DNA from: Pseudokineococcus marinus
GTDB lineage: Bacteria > Actinomycetota > Actinomycetes > Actinomycetales > Quadrisphaeraceae
Assembly (NCBI RefSeq): GCF_037482405.1
Contig: NZ_JBBHZZ010000001.1
Span: forward strand, 496,001 to 560,000
Reading direction: 5' to 3'
DNA length: 64,000 bases
Part shown: one piece after another, positions 43,269-51,911 of the stretch
How positions within the stretch are numbered: position 1 is the stretch's first letter
Layout of the letters: each line of letters begins with the position of its first letter
Made by a program: the position numbers and the translations under genes
Notes under the pieces: generated by a model
Seen by the model: only the letters and a program-made list of their open reading frames with translations
What the model was told of the DNA's origin: nothing
Database searches by the model: none

Positions 43269-43655
43269 TCAGCCCGGGACGACGAGCACGTCGCACCGGA
43301 GGCCGGGGGCCCGGCCGAGGCGGGCGTCTCCCGCGACCAGGGCGCACCCCAGCTCTTCCGCCAGCGCGACGTACGTGGCGTCGTAGGCGCTGACGTTCCC
43401 GCGCAGCTCCCACACCCGGTCGAGCAGCCCCACCGCGGGGTGCCGCGTCACCCCCACGCGACCCCACGTGACCAGGGCGCGCCGGCCGTCGTCGACGGCG
43501 AGGCGCCCGGCCGAGACGTGCCGGCGCAGGACGCCCGCCATCTCGCTGTCCGCCAGGTGGGGCACGTGGAGGACCTCCGTCGCCATGAGCGCACGGGCGT
43601 CCCCGTCACCGAGGAGCCTGTGCACCGCCGCCGAGGCGTCGAGCACGACGGCCAC
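43269..43655 (-). CDS. PIN domain ribonuclease (VapC-like toxin)
   Basis: A 128-residue PIN domain. The acidic site is visible as VLDASAAVHRLL (Asp near 6), E38 in LADSEMAGVL, and SAYDATYVALAE with ALVAGDARL (Asp near 93 and 111). VapC toxins cut tRNA or rRNA. GTG 43655. A 30-codon frame just upstream ends 3 bp before it and could be the tail of a VapB-type antitoxin. No full antitoxin gene is present, so the toxin seems orphaned or its partner is truncated. Confidence 0.82.
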   Translation of the reverse strand: MAVVLDASAAVHRLLGDGDARALMATEVLHVPHLADSEMAGVLRRHVSAGRLAVDDGRRALVTWGRVGVTRHPAVGLLDRVWELRGNVSAYDATYVALAEELGCALVAGDARLGRAPGLRCDVLVVPG

Positions 43656-43658
43656 CGG

Positions 43659-43751
43659 TCAGCGTCCCTCGCGCGCCGCGTCCAGGGCGTCGACCGAGGC
43701 GGACGGCCGGACGCCGAGGTCCGGGAGGTCGTGCAGCAGCGCCACGGACAC
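43659..43751 (-). pseudogene. 30-codon frame, possible truncated VapB antitoxin tail
   Basis: MSVALLHDLPDLGVRPSASV and ten further residues end in a stop 3 bp before the PIN start. The spacing matches antitoxin-toxin pairs, but a DNA-binding domain is missing; upstream sequence is the terminator hairpin of the GH106-like gene. It is either a remnant or not a gene at all. Confidence 0.35.
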
Positions 43752-43787
43752 CGGTGCCCCGCGGCCCGGGACGCTCCCGGACGCGGA

Positions 43788-43823
43788 CGGCCGCCCTACC
43801 CCGGGTCCGGGGTGGGGCGGCCG
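43788..43823 (-). terminator. terminator of GH106-like gene, 17-bp stem
   Basis: CGGCCGCCCTACCCCGG pairs with CCGGGGTGGGGCGGCCG (one G-T pair) around a 2-nt centre, 20 bp after the stop codon at 43843. Confidence 0.75.
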
Positions 43824-43842
43824 CCCGCCGTTCCGTGCGCGC

Positions 43843-46800
43843 TCAGCCCAGCGGGGTGCTCGCGTACGGGATGAGCTGCACGGGGCCGAGGAGGCCCTGC
43901 GCCTGCGTGCGCGCGCTCGTCCCGTTGATCGCGGTGACGGCGTTGCGCAGGGTCGACGCCAGCTCGATGGACAGCTCGTTCTCGCCCTCGACGAGCAGGG
44001 ACGAGACGTCGACCTGGCGGCCGGCGACGCTGTCCGGCGCCACGAGCTCGCCGTTCAGCCGCACCTTCACGCTGCCGTGGACCTCGCCGAGGCTGAGGTA
44101 GGCCCCAGCGCCCTCGGCGAAGAGCTCGGACGGCGCCGAGAAGGTGCCCGTGTAGGTCGCGACGCCGGCGGCGTCCTGCAGGCCCTCGATGTCGCGCCAG
44201 TCCTGCAGGAAGCCGTTGGGCAGGGAGAGCGCGACGTCCTCCACGCCCTCGGGGCCGGAGCGGTCGAGCGAGAGGTCCCAGCTGCGCGGCCCGATGCCGG
44301 CGTACGGCGCCGCCGGCTCGTCGACGACGGCCCTCGTCGTGCTGCCGTCGGCGAGGGCGACCTCGTGGACGCCCGACCTCGTCGCGCGCAGGACGAGGCC
44401 GTCACCGGTGACCCGCACGTCGAGCACCTCGTCGGTCGAGGTGACGTGGGGGCCGGGCTGGGCGTCGCGGTCGAAGGCGATGACGGCGCTGCCGAGGCCG
44501 TCGAGCCGCAGCGGGACGGTCGTGCGCCCGTCGGCCTGGGAGAACTGGCCGAGCGGCGTGATGGACCCGTCGGCGAGGTCCATGGTCGACGGCGCGCCCA
44601 CGGAGGCGAAGGACGGCGTCACCTCCACGGCGTCGGTGGACGGGTTGTAGAGGTAGTAGTAGTCCGTCTCCGCGGTCTGCCGCGCCTGGGTGAGGACGGG
44701 GGAGTCGTCCATCGCGACGCGCGGGACCACGCCGGCGCCCTCGAGGGCGGAGGCGACCTCGGCGGGCGTGGCCACCTGCATGACGGTGTCCATGCCCAGC
44801 AGCCGGTCCATGTTGCGCCGGACGCGGCGGTCGGCCACGTCGCCACCCTCGAGCGAGCTGGCGCGCGACGGGGCGTCGCCGACGACGACGACGTGCAGGC
44901 CGCGCCGCGCCTGGCTCACCAGCGCCTGAGCGGACTCCTCGGTGATGTCCTCGGTGTCGAGCACGAGCGCCCGGTAGGACGAGCTGCCCGGGAAGAGGAC
45001 GCCGCGGCGGCCGGCGGCCTCGTCGACGATCCCCTGCGGGTCGAGGTACTGGACGCTGTAGCCCTCGCGCTCGAGGGGAGCCGTGTCGTACAGCTTCCGC
45101 GGTGCGCCGTACTCGTCGCGCAGCGGGTTGCGACCGCGGGCCGTCGTCGTGAGGAACCCGTCGCGGTAGACGGCGACGTCCGTGCGCGGGGTGCCCGCCT
45201 CGAGGACGTAGGTGCCGCGCGCCCAGTAGTCGGTGAGCCCCGGCCAGTGCTGGTGCTGCGGGAAGTCGTCGTTCCAGCTCTCCGCCGTGACGTCGCCGAA
45301 GCGGGTGGTGCCGGGCCAGCGGTCCTCGCCGGTGTCGTACTGGTAGCCGTGGAGGAAGGGCAGCGTGATGCCGGCCGCCCACTCCTTGTCCATGAAGCCC
45401 TTGTAGTCCGCGAGGTTGAACTCGTAGGTCTTGAAGTACTGGGCTCCCAGCTCGGTGGAGATGCGCGTCGCCCCGCCCTGGTGGGCTCCGCCGACGAGCG
45501 TGCGCTGGTGGTCCAGCGAGTAGCGCCAGAGCGGGTTGTCCTCCTGGTCCCACGGGATGCGGTCGCCCGAGTTGAAGGACTCGCTCTCGACGCGGCCGCC
45601 GTCCTGCGCCAGCTCGCGGGCGCTGCGCACCGGCTCGAGCGGGAGGCCGTAGGCCACCTGGTTCTTGAAGTCCATCCCGAACCCGTCGGCCCAGTCCTGG
45701 AAGGCGAGCATGTGGGCGTCGACGTAGAGGTCGGTGATGGTCGTGTAGTAGTCGTCGCGGACCTTCTCGCCGTCCGCGTCCGGGGTGTCGAAGTCGGGGA
45801 CGGGCTCGTCCGCCGGCCCCGGCACCCAGTAGTTCGTCATGCCGTGCTCGTACATGAGCGGCAGGTACTTCGTGGGCGAGTACCCGCGGCGCTCCTTGAA
45901 CTGCTCGGCCATGTCGGGCGACCAGTAGAGCGAGACGGCGCTGTGCTCGAGGGAGTCCTCGAAGAGTGCGCCGCCCGCCTGCCGCAGCGCCTCGACGTTC
46001 TCGGGCCCGATCTCGTTCTCGACGAGGTACTCGCCGGCGGCCCGGGCGGACTCCGCGTAGAAGTGGTTCATCACCGACTCCTCCGCGTCGCGCGCCCAGT
46101 AGGCGAAGACGATCCAGTCGCCCTCGGGCGCCGTCCACGTGAGCGCGTCGCCCTCGACCTCGTCGGTGAGGTCGACGAGCGAGTCCGGGTCGAGGACGGT
46201 CGAGCGCTCCGGCCCCGCGATGGGGTTGCCGAAGCGGGGCTGCTGCTCCTCGGGCAGGAGCCGGGCGGGCTCGTGCCGCTCGAGGACGCGCGCGGCGGAG
46301 ACGCCGACGACGCGGCCCTGCTTCTCGTTCTCCGGGTCGTCGAAGGGCCGGGGCAGGGGGCCGTCGAACGTCGAGCCGCCGGCGACGTCCGCGCGCCCGT
46401 AGATGAGCTCGGTCTGCGACAGGCCCGTCCCCGCGCCGGTGTTCGGCGTGCGGATCGGCCAGGCGGCCCCGAGGGTCACGTCCACCGACATGCCCAGCTC
46501 GTTCGCCCGGTCGACGGCGACCCGCAGGTTGTCGCGCTGCTCCTGGGTCGCCCACTCGTCGGCGTCGAAGGCGACCTCGAAGCCGCCGAAGCCCGCCTCG
46601 TGCAGCGAGTCGACCTCCGCCCGCGTCCGCTCGGGCGTGAGCGTCTCGCCCCACCACCAGCGGGTCCGGGGCCGGACCTCCTCGGGCGGCTCGGCGAAGG
46701 TGCCGGGGTGCGTCAGCGGGTCCTCGAGGCCGGTGTCGAGGAGCGTGGAGGCCGCCGGGGCGGCATCGCCCCGTGCCGCAGGCGCCGCCTCGGCCGGAGC

Positions 46801-46893
46801 CTGCGCGGGACGCGCCGCCACGCCGGTCGTCATCGTCGCCGCCATCACCGCAGAGGTGGCGGTGGCCAGCACCATCACGATGGATCGTTTCAT
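43843..46893 (-). CDS. secreted GH106-like glycoside hydrolase (alpha-L-rhamnosidase type)
   Basis: A 1016-residue exported enzyme. Signal peptide MKRSIVMVLATATSAVMAAT with Ala-rich cleavage region. The catalytic part opens with RTRWWWGETLTPERTRAEVD and GFGGFEVAF, the start of the GH106 barrel. Later parts include HQRTLVGGAHQGGATRISTE, a beta-galactosidase-like jelly roll (VKVRLNGELVA, GENELSIEL), and GLLGPVQLIPY at the end, all typical of GH106. It probably removes rhamnose from plant or microbial glycans. ATG 46893; upstream in-frame sequence overlaps the regulator gene and is not coding. Divergent from the molybdate operon. Confidence 0.82.
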   Translation of the reverse strand: MKRSIVMVLATATSAVMAATMTTGVAARPAQAPAEAAPAARGDAAPAASTLLDTGLEDPLTHPGTFAEPPEEVRPRTRWWWGETLTPERTRAEVDSLHEAGFGGFEVAFDADEWATQEQRDNLRVAVDRANELGMSVDVTLGAAWPIRTPNTGAGTGLSQTELIYGRADVAGGSTFDGPLPRPFDDPENEKQGRVVGVSAARVLERHEPARLLPEEQQPRFGNPIAGPERSTVLDPDSLVDLTDEVEGDALTWTAPEGDWIVFAYWARDAEESVMNHFYAESARAAGEYLVENEIGPENVEALRQAGGALFEDSLEHSAVSLYWSPDMAEQFKERRGYSPTKYLPLMYEHGMTNYWVPGPADEPVPDFDTPDADGEKVRDDYYTTITDLYVDAHMLAFQDWADGFGMDFKNQVAYGLPLEPVRSARELAQDGGRVESESFNSGDRIPWDQEDNPLWRYSLDHQRTLVGGAHQGGATRISTELGAQYFKTYEFNLADYKGFMDKEWAAGITLPFLHGYQYDTGEDRWPGTTRFGDVTAESWNDDFPQHQHWPGLTDYWARGTYVLEAGTPRTDVAVYRDGFLTTTARGRNPLRDEYGAPRKLYDTAPLEREGYSVQYLDPQGIVDEAAGRRGVLFPGSSSYRALVLDTEDITEESAQALVSQARRGLHVVVVGDAPSRASSLEGGDVADRRVRRNMDRLLGMDTVMQVATPAEVASALEGAGVVPRVAMDDSPVLTQARQTAETDYYYLYNPSTDAVEVTPSFASVGAPSTMDLADGSITPLGQFSQADGRTTVPLRLDGLGSAVIAFDRDAQPGPHVTSTDEVLDVRVTGDGLVLRATRSGVHEVALADGSTTRAVVDEPAAPYAGIGPRSWDLSLDRSGPEGVEDVALSLPNGFLQDWRDIEGLQDAAGVATYTGTFSAPSELFAEGAGAYLSLGEVHGSVKVRLNGELVAPDSVAGRQVDVSSLLVEGENELSIELASTLRNAVTAINGTSARTQAQGLLGPVQLIPYASTPLG

Positions 46894-47039
46894 CTCGACG
46901 CTCACGTCCTTGTGCTCGAGGGGGTGGGGACGCGCGGAGATTGGCACGTCTGCCCTGACTTGTGAAGAGCGCCGGACTGGCCCCCTCTCCTCGGTGACGC
47001 GCGCACCGGGCGGAGGTCGCGCTCCCATGGCCGCATGTA

Positions 47040-47064
47040 CGGCAGTAATCTTGTTTTCGTGCCG
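47040..47064 (+). promoter_or_regulatory. leaderless promoter with flanking inverted repeat at mod operon
   Basis: TAATCT (47046-47051) lies seven bases before the GTG at 47059, with no Shine-Dalgarno sequence, which fits leaderless transcription. CGGCA (47040-47044) and TGCCG (47060-47064) form an inverted repeat around it and could be the operator of the HTH-TOBE regulator encoded directly downstream. Confidence 0.55.
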
Positions 47065-47466
47065 CACTTCCGGATCCGCGACGCCGCCGATCTCCTCGGC
47101 GTCAGCGACGACACCGTGCGCCGCTGGGTCGACACGGGTGCGCTCGACGCGGGGAAGGACGTCGCCGGTCGCCTCGTCGTCGACGGCGCCGCCCTCGCCG
47201 CTCACGCCCGCGAGCACGCCGGCGCCCCGGCGAGCGACCCGACCGGCGTCGCGCGCTCGGCGCGCAACCGCTTCGTCGGGCTCGTGACGCGCGTCGTCGT
47301 CGACGGCGTCATGGCGCAGGTCGAGGTGCAGTGCGGCCCGCACGCCGTCGTCTCGCTCATGAGCGCCGATGCCGCCCGCGAGCTGGCGCTCGAGCCGGGA
47401 GCGGTCGCGGTCGCCGTCGTCAAGGCGACGACGGTCGTCGTCGAGACGCCGCGGGGCGCGTCGTGA
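47059..47466 (+). CDS. HTH-TOBE molybdate-responsive regulator
   Basis: A 135-residue protein. Residues 1-50 form a MerR/excisionase-like helix-turn-helix (FRIRDAADLLGVSDDTVRRW), and the rest is a single TOBE/Mop domain (ARNRFVGLVTRVVVDGVMAQ, AVAVVKATTVVVE) that binds molybdate or tungstate. It is the first gene of a four-gene molybdate operon and likely regulates it. The start is taken as GTG 47059 because of the -10 box; ATG 47035 is in frame but lies upstream of that box. The stop overlaps modA by 4 nt. Confidence 0.87.
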   Translation: MPHFRIRDAADLLGVSDDTVRRWVDTGALDAGKDVAGRLVVDGAALAAHAREHAGAPASDPTGVARSARNRFVGLVTRVVVDGVMAQVEVQCGPHAVVSLMSADAARELALEPGAVAVAVVKATTVVVETPRGAS

Positions 47467-48272
47467 GGACGGCCGCAGGCGTCGTCGCCGTCGCCGCCCT
47501 CCTGCTCGCCGCGTGCGGCGGCGGCGACGCCGCCCCGCCCGACACCGCGCCCGCCGGGGCGACGGCGCCCGCCCCCGCCGCCGACGGCCTCGACGGCACG
47601 CTCACCGTCTTCGCCGCGGCGTCGCTCACGGAGGTCGTCGGCGAGCTCGCGACGGTCATGGAGCAAGAGCACCCCCGCCTCACGGTGCGGACGTCGTTCG
47701 CTGGCTCCTCCGACCTGGCCGCGCAGGTCGAGCAGGGCGCGCCCGCGGACGTCCTCGCGACGGCCGACGAGCGCACGATGCAGCGGGTCGTCGACGCCGG
47801 GCTCGCCGCGGACCCCGTGCCCTTCGCGACGAACACGCTGGCCGTCGTCACGCCGCCCGACGACCCCGGCGGCGTCGCCTCCTTCGCCGACCTGGCGCGG
47901 TCCGGCCTGGCCGTCGTCGTCTGCGCGCCGCAGGTGCCGTGCGGCGCGGCGACGGAACGGCTCGAGCAGCTGACGGGCACGACCCTGACGCCGGTCAGCG
48001 AGGCCGGCTCCGTCACCGACGTCCTCGGCGCGGTGACGAGCGGCCAGGCCGACGCCGGCGTCGTCTACGCCACCGACGCACGCCGGGCGGGCGACGCCGT
48101 CCGCACCGTCGCGGTGCCCGCGGCGGACGGCGCCGTGAACACCTACCCCGTCGCGGTGCTCGACGACGCCGCCGAGCCCGCGGCCGCGCGGGCCTTCGTC
48201 GACCTCCTCACCGGGCCCGAGGGGCGGGAGGTGCTGGCGCAGGCCGGCTTCGGCGCGCCCGACGGGTCGTGA
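47463..48272 (+). CDS. modA: molybdate ABC transporter substrate-binding lipoprotein ModA
   Basis: A 269-residue periplasmic-type binding lipoprotein. The signal peptide ends in the lipobox LAAC with C18. The family motifs LTVFAAASLTEVVGEL, SFAGSSDLAAQVEQGAPADV and QADAGVVYATDA are all present and carry the oxyanion-binding Ser and Tyr residues. It captures molybdate for ModBC. GTG 47463 overlaps the preceding stop as GTGA, and its own stop overlaps modB in the same way. Confidence 0.93.
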   Translation: MRTAAGVVAVAALLLAACGGGDAAPPDTAPAGATAPAPAADGLDGTLTVFAAASLTEVVGELATVMEQEHPRLTVRTSFAGSSDLAAQVEQGAPADVLATADERTMQRVVDAGLAADPVPFATNTLAVVTPPDDPGGVASFADLARSGLAVVVCAPQVPCGAATERLEQLTGTTLTPVSEAGSVTDVLGAVTSGQADAGVVYATDARRAGDAVRTVAVPAADGAVNTYPVAVLDDAAEPAAARAFVDLLTGPEGREVLAQAGFGAPDGS

Positions 48273-49084
48273 GCCCGGTCCCGCGCAGGGCGGCGCGGCG
48301 TCCCGCGAGTGCCGGTGCCGAGCTGCCGCGCTGGGTGCTCGCACCCGCGGCGGTCGGCGCCCTGCTCGTGCTGCTGCCGCTCGCGGCGCTCGTGCTGCAG
48401 GTCGACTGGGCCGACCTCCCGGCGCTGCTGTCGAGCGAGGCGTCCCGCGCGGCGCTGGCCCTCAGCCTGCGCACGTCGGCCGCGGCGACGGCGCTGTGCG
48501 TGCTGCTCGGGGTGCCGATGGCGCTCGTCCTCGCGCGCACGTCGCTGCCCGGGCTGCGGGTGCTGCGCTCCCTCGTGCTCCTGCCGCTCGTCCTGCCCCC
48601 GGTCGTCGGCGGGCTCGCGCTGCTCCACGCCTTCGGCCGGCGCGGCCTCCTCGGCGGGCAGCTCGAGGCGCTCGGCGTCTCGATCGCCTTCACCACGGCG
48701 GCGGTCGTGCTCGCGCAGACCTTCGTCGCGCTGCCCTTCCTCGTCGTCAGCCTCGAGGGGGCGCTGCGGACGGCCGGCCGCCGCCACGAGGAGGTCGCCG
48801 CCGTCCTCGGCGCCGGCCCCTGGACGGTGCTGCGGCGCGTGACGCTGCCGGTCGTCCTGCCCGGGCTCGCCTCCGGGGTGGTGCTGTCCTTCGCCCGAGC
48901 GCTCGGGGAGTTCGGCGCCACCCTGACCTTCGCCGGCAGCCTGCAGGGGACGACGCGGACGCTCCCCCTCGAGGTCTACCTGCAGCGCGAGACCGACCCG
49001 GACGCCGCCGTCGCGCTCGCGCTGCTCCTCGTCGTCGTCGCCGCGGTGGTCGTCGTGGCCGTGCGCGGGCGGCCGGCGCTGTGA
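48269..49084 (+). CDS. modB: molybdate ABC transporter permease ModB
   Basis: A 271-residue membrane permease with six TM helices. The EAA loop that contacts ModC is EEVAAVLGAGPWTVLRRVTL, and FARALGEFGATLTFAG is the highly conserved ModB signature. GTG 48269 overlaps the modA stop and the stop overlaps modC, so translation of the operon is coupled. Confidence 0.93.
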   Translation: MSPVPRRAARRPASAGAELPRWVLAPAAVGALLVLLPLAALVLQVDWADLPALLSSEASRAALALSLRTSAAATALCVLLGVPMALVLARTSLPGLRVLRSLVLLPLVLPPVVGGLALLHAFGRRGLLGGQLEALGVSIAFTTAAVVLAQTFVALPFLVVSLEGALRTAGRRHEEVAAVLGAGPWTVLRRVTLPVVLPGLASGVVLSFARALGEFGATLTFAGSLQGTTRTLPLEVYLQRETDPDAAVALALLLVVVAAVVVVAVRGRPAL

Positions 49085-50214
49085 GCGCCTGCGAGGCGGC
49101 CGGTCTCGACCTGCACGCCGGCGTCGACGCGCGCGACCTCGAGGTCGAGCTGGCCGTCGCGCCGGGCGAGGTCGTCGCCCTCCTCGGCCCGAACGGCGCG
49201 GGGAAGTCGACGGCGCTCGGCCTCGTCGCCGGGCTGCTGCGCCCCGACCGCGGGCGCGTCGTCCTCGACGGTGACGTCCTCGCCGACGCCGGCGACGACG
49301 GCGCTGGGGAGGGCGGGCGCCCGCGCACGTGGGTGCCGCCGCACCGGCGTCGCACGGCGCTGCTCGCGCAGGACCCGCTGCTCTTCGGCCACCTCACCGC
49401 CCTCGAGAACGCCGCCTTCGCACCACGAGCCCGCGGGGCTGGCCGGACCGACGCCCGCACGACGGCGAGGCGCTGGCTCGACCGGGTCGGCGCCGGCGAC
49501 CTCGCCGACCGCCGCCCCGCGCAGCTCTCCGGGGGGCAGGCCCAGCGGGTCGCCCTCGCGCGGGCGCTCGCCGCGGAGCCGCGGCTGCTCCTCCTCGACG
49601 AGCCGCTCGCCGCCCTCGACGTCGCCGCGGCCCCGGCGCTGCGCCAGCTGCTGCGCGAGGTCCTGCGAGCGGAGGGCCGCTCCGCCCTCCTCGTCACGCA
49701 CGACCCGCTCGACGTCCTCGCGCTCGCCGACCGCGCCGTCGTCCTCGAGCACGGCCGCGTCGTCGAGACGGGGACCGCCGCCGACGTCCTCGCGACTCCC
49801 CGCAGCGCCTTCGCGGCGCGCCTGTCCGGGCTCACCGTCCTGCGCGGCACCGCCGAGGCCGGCGGGCTGCGCACGGACGACGGCCGCCTCGTCCCCAGCC
49901 GCCTCGCTGACGGCGTCCGGCCCGGCGACGCCGCGCTCGTGCACCTGGCGCCGCAGGACCTCGTGCCCGCCGCGGACGACCAGTCCGCCGCCGTCCTGCT
50001 GAGGGTGGCGGGCCTCGAACCCCGGGGTGGCGTGGTGCTCGTGCGCGGCGAGGACGCCGACGACGGGTGGCCGGGCGCCGTCGTCGCGCTGCCCGCCGGC
50101 CGTGCTGCAGCCCTCGGCCCCGGCGACCGCCTGGGGCTCGACCTCGGGGCAGCAGCGACCGTCCGGGCGGGCGCGCCCGAGGGCCGCCGCGGAGGACCTG
50201 TTCGACGCTCGTGA
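49081..50214 (+). CDS. modC: molybdate ABC transporter ATPase ModC
   Basis: A 377-residue ATPase. Walker A GPNGAGKST is at 36-44, the signature LSGGQAQRVALARAL at about 150, Walker B LLLLDEPLAALD, and the switch His in LLVTHD. The ~110 C-terminal residues form a TOBE-type regulatory domain. It energises ModB. GTG 49081 overlaps the modB stop. The residues after Walker A include an insertion rich in Gly/Asp (DAGDDGAGEGG). Confidence 0.92.
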   Translation: MSACEAAGLDLHAGVDARDLEVELAVAPGEVVALLGPNGAGKSTALGLVAGLLRPDRGRVVLDGDVLADAGDDGAGEGGRPRTWVPPHRRRTALLAQDPLLFGHLTALENAAFAPRARGAGRTDARTTARRWLDRVGAGDLADRRPAQLSGGQAQRVALARALAAEPRLLLLDEPLAALDVAAAPALRQLLREVLRAEGRSALLVTHDPLDVLALADRAVVLEHGRVVETGTAADVLATPRSAFAARLSGLTVLRGTAEAGGLRTDDGRLVPSRLADGVRPGDAALVHLAPQDLVPAADDQSAAVLLRVAGLEPRGGVVLVRGEDADDGWPGAVVALPAGRAAALGPGDRLGLDLGAAATVRAGAPEGRRGGPVRRS

Positions 50215-50268
50215 CCGTGCACGGTCACCGCCGTCGACCAGGTCTCCGGACGCCGCTCGGCGGCTCAG

Positions 50269-50280
50269 TACGGTGCCGCG
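50269..50280 (+). promoter_or_regulatory. -10 box TACGGT with 6-nt spacing to GTG (leaderless start)
   Basis: TACGGT at 50269-50274 is followed by six bases and the GTG at 50281; there is no Shine-Dalgarno sequence. It has the same box and spacing as at 22815. Confidence 0.6.
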
Positions 50281-51528
50281 GTGACGCTGCCCGGCCCGCC
50301 CACCACGGGCGCGCCCCTCCGGACGGCGGACCGCCTCCCGCTCGGCACGCTCCTGCTGCTGGCGGCCGTGGTCTTCGCGGCCGTCACCACGGAGGTGCTG
50401 CCGGTCGGGCTCCTGCCCCAGCTGGCACGGGACTTCGGCGTCGACGAGGCGGCCATCGGCACGTGGGTGTCGGCCTACGCCGTCGTCGTGGCGGTCGGGG
50501 CGCTGCCGGTGACGGCGCTCGTCGCGCGCTGGCCGCAGCGGCGGGTGCTCGTCGGGCTCGCGCTGCTCTACGCCGTCGGCACGCTCGCCGTCGCCCTCAC
50601 CGACGACCACCGGTGGGCGCTGGCCGCCCGGCTGCTCTGCGGGCTGGCGCACGCCGCCGTCTTCTCCGTCGTCGTCGCCGTCGCGGTCGCGGTGACGCCG
50701 CCCCGGCGGGTGGGGCGGGCCGTCGCCCTCGTCAACAGCGGCGTCGCGCTGGCCCTCACGCTCGGGGTCCCGCTGGGGACGGCCGTCGGGACGGCCCTCG
50801 GGTGGCGGTGGGCCTTCGCCGGCGTGGCCCTCGTCCTGGCCGGGCTCGCCGTCGCGGCGGCCCTCGTCCTCCCGGCGGACGCCCCGCAGCCCCGCGCCTC
50901 GGGGGCGCCGCCCGCCCGCCCCTCGGTGCTGGGAGAGCTGCGCCGGCCGGCCCTGCTGCTCGTCGCCGGGGTGACGGTCGTGCTCATGGTCGGTCACTAC
51001 GGGACCTACACCTACGTCACGCCGCTGGTGCTGCAGGCCGGCGTCCCGACGGCGCTCGTCAGCCTCGTGCTGCTGGGGTACGGCGCGGCCGGCGTCGTCG
51101 GGCTCGTCGCCGCCGGTGCCACGGGCGACCGCCACCCGGTCGCCGCCCTGCGCCTGGCCGTGGGGATCGTCGCGGCGTGCCTGCTGGCGCTCGCGCCCGC
51201 GTCGGGCTCCCCCGTCGCGACGGCGCTCGTCGTCGTCGCCTGGGGAGCCGCCTTCGGCGCGCTGCCCTCGCTCCTGCAGCTCTCGGCGCTGCGGGCGACC
51301 GCCGTGCCCGACGCCGCCCCCGCCGTCGTCAACGCGACCTTCAACGCGGGCATCGCCGTCGGCGCGTGGACGGGCGGGCTGCTGCTCGCCCGGGGCGAGG
51401 CGCTGCTGACGACGACGAGCGCGGCCCTGGCCGTCGGCGCGCTCGTCCTGACCCTCGCCCTCGGCCGCGGGCGCCGGGCGCGACCCGTCTCGCCGACCGG
51501 CCGGAGGGCTGCGAGCCTCGAGCCGTGA
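50281..51528 (+). CDS. MFS transporter, DHA1 family (AraJ/Cmx-like)
   Basis: A 415-residue 12-TM exporter. TTEVLPVGLLPQLARDFGVD in TM1 is the signature of the sugar-efflux/chloramphenicol-type DHA1 group, and VNSGVALALTLGVPLGTAVG is motif C. The start GTG 50281 has a leaderless promoter. Its stop overlaps the start of the broken cupin gene as GTGA. Substrate unknown. Confidence 0.88.
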   Translation: MTLPGPPTTGAPLRTADRLPLGTLLLLAAVVFAAVTTEVLPVGLLPQLARDFGVDEAAIGTWVSAYAVVVAVGALPVTALVARWPQRRVLVGLALLYAVGTLAVALTDDHRWALAARLLCGLAHAAVFSVVVAVAVAVTPPRRVGRAVALVNSGVALALTLGVPLGTAVGTALGWRWAFAGVALVLAGLAVAAALVLPADAPQPRASGAPPARPSVLGELRRPALLLVAGVTVVLMVGHYGTYTYVTPLVLQAGVPTALVSLVLLGYGAAGVVGLVAAGATGDRHPVAALRLAVGIVAACLLALAPASGSPVATALVVVAWGAAFGALPSLLQLSALRATAVPDAAPAVVNATFNAGIAVGAWTGGLLLARGEALLTTTSAALAVGALVLTLALGRGRRARPVSPTGRRAASLEP

Positions 51529-51911
51529 GCGACGGCGTGCGCAGCACCACGGGCGCCCTCGCGGCCATCACCGAGCACTGGGCGCCGCACCGGCTCGCGA
51601 CCGTCGACGACCACGACGTCAAAGTCGTGAGGCTCTAGGGCGAGTTCGTCCGGCCCACCCACCCCGAGACCGACGAGTTCTTCCTCGTGCTCAGCGGCCG
51701 GCTGACGACTGAGCTGCGCGACCGCGACGTCGTCCTCGGGCCGCAGGACGTCTTCGTCGTCCTGCTCGGCGTCGCGCACCGCCCGCGAGCCGAGGAGGAG
51801 GTGCACGCCGTGCTCGTCGAGCGGGCCGGGACGGTCAGCACCGGGGACGCAGGCGGCCCGCTGACGTCGCCGCTGCGCGAGCTCCCCGGGAGCAGCGCGG
51901 AGGGGGCGTGA
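51525..51911 (+). pseudogene. cupin domain protein interrupted by an amber codon
   Basis: The frame encodes a ~128-residue single cupin: HWAPHRLATVDDHDVKVVRL, then TAG at 51636-51638, then GEFVRPTHPETDEFFLVLSG and ELRDRDVVLGPQDVFVVLLG. The family normally has Glu at the stop position (LEGEF), so a single G-to-T change, GAG to TAG, would explain it. Of the cupin metal ligands, the first His of the HxH motif is replaced (RPTH rather than HxH), which suggests the gene has been drifting. GTG 51525 overlaps the MFS stop. Confidence 0.8.

Noticed and set aside
43468..46965. 1165-codon open frame on the plus strand opposite the GH106-like gene
   Set aside because: It mirrors the true minus-strand gene and exists because of the extreme GC content; its product has no domain and is Arg/Val/Asp-rich.
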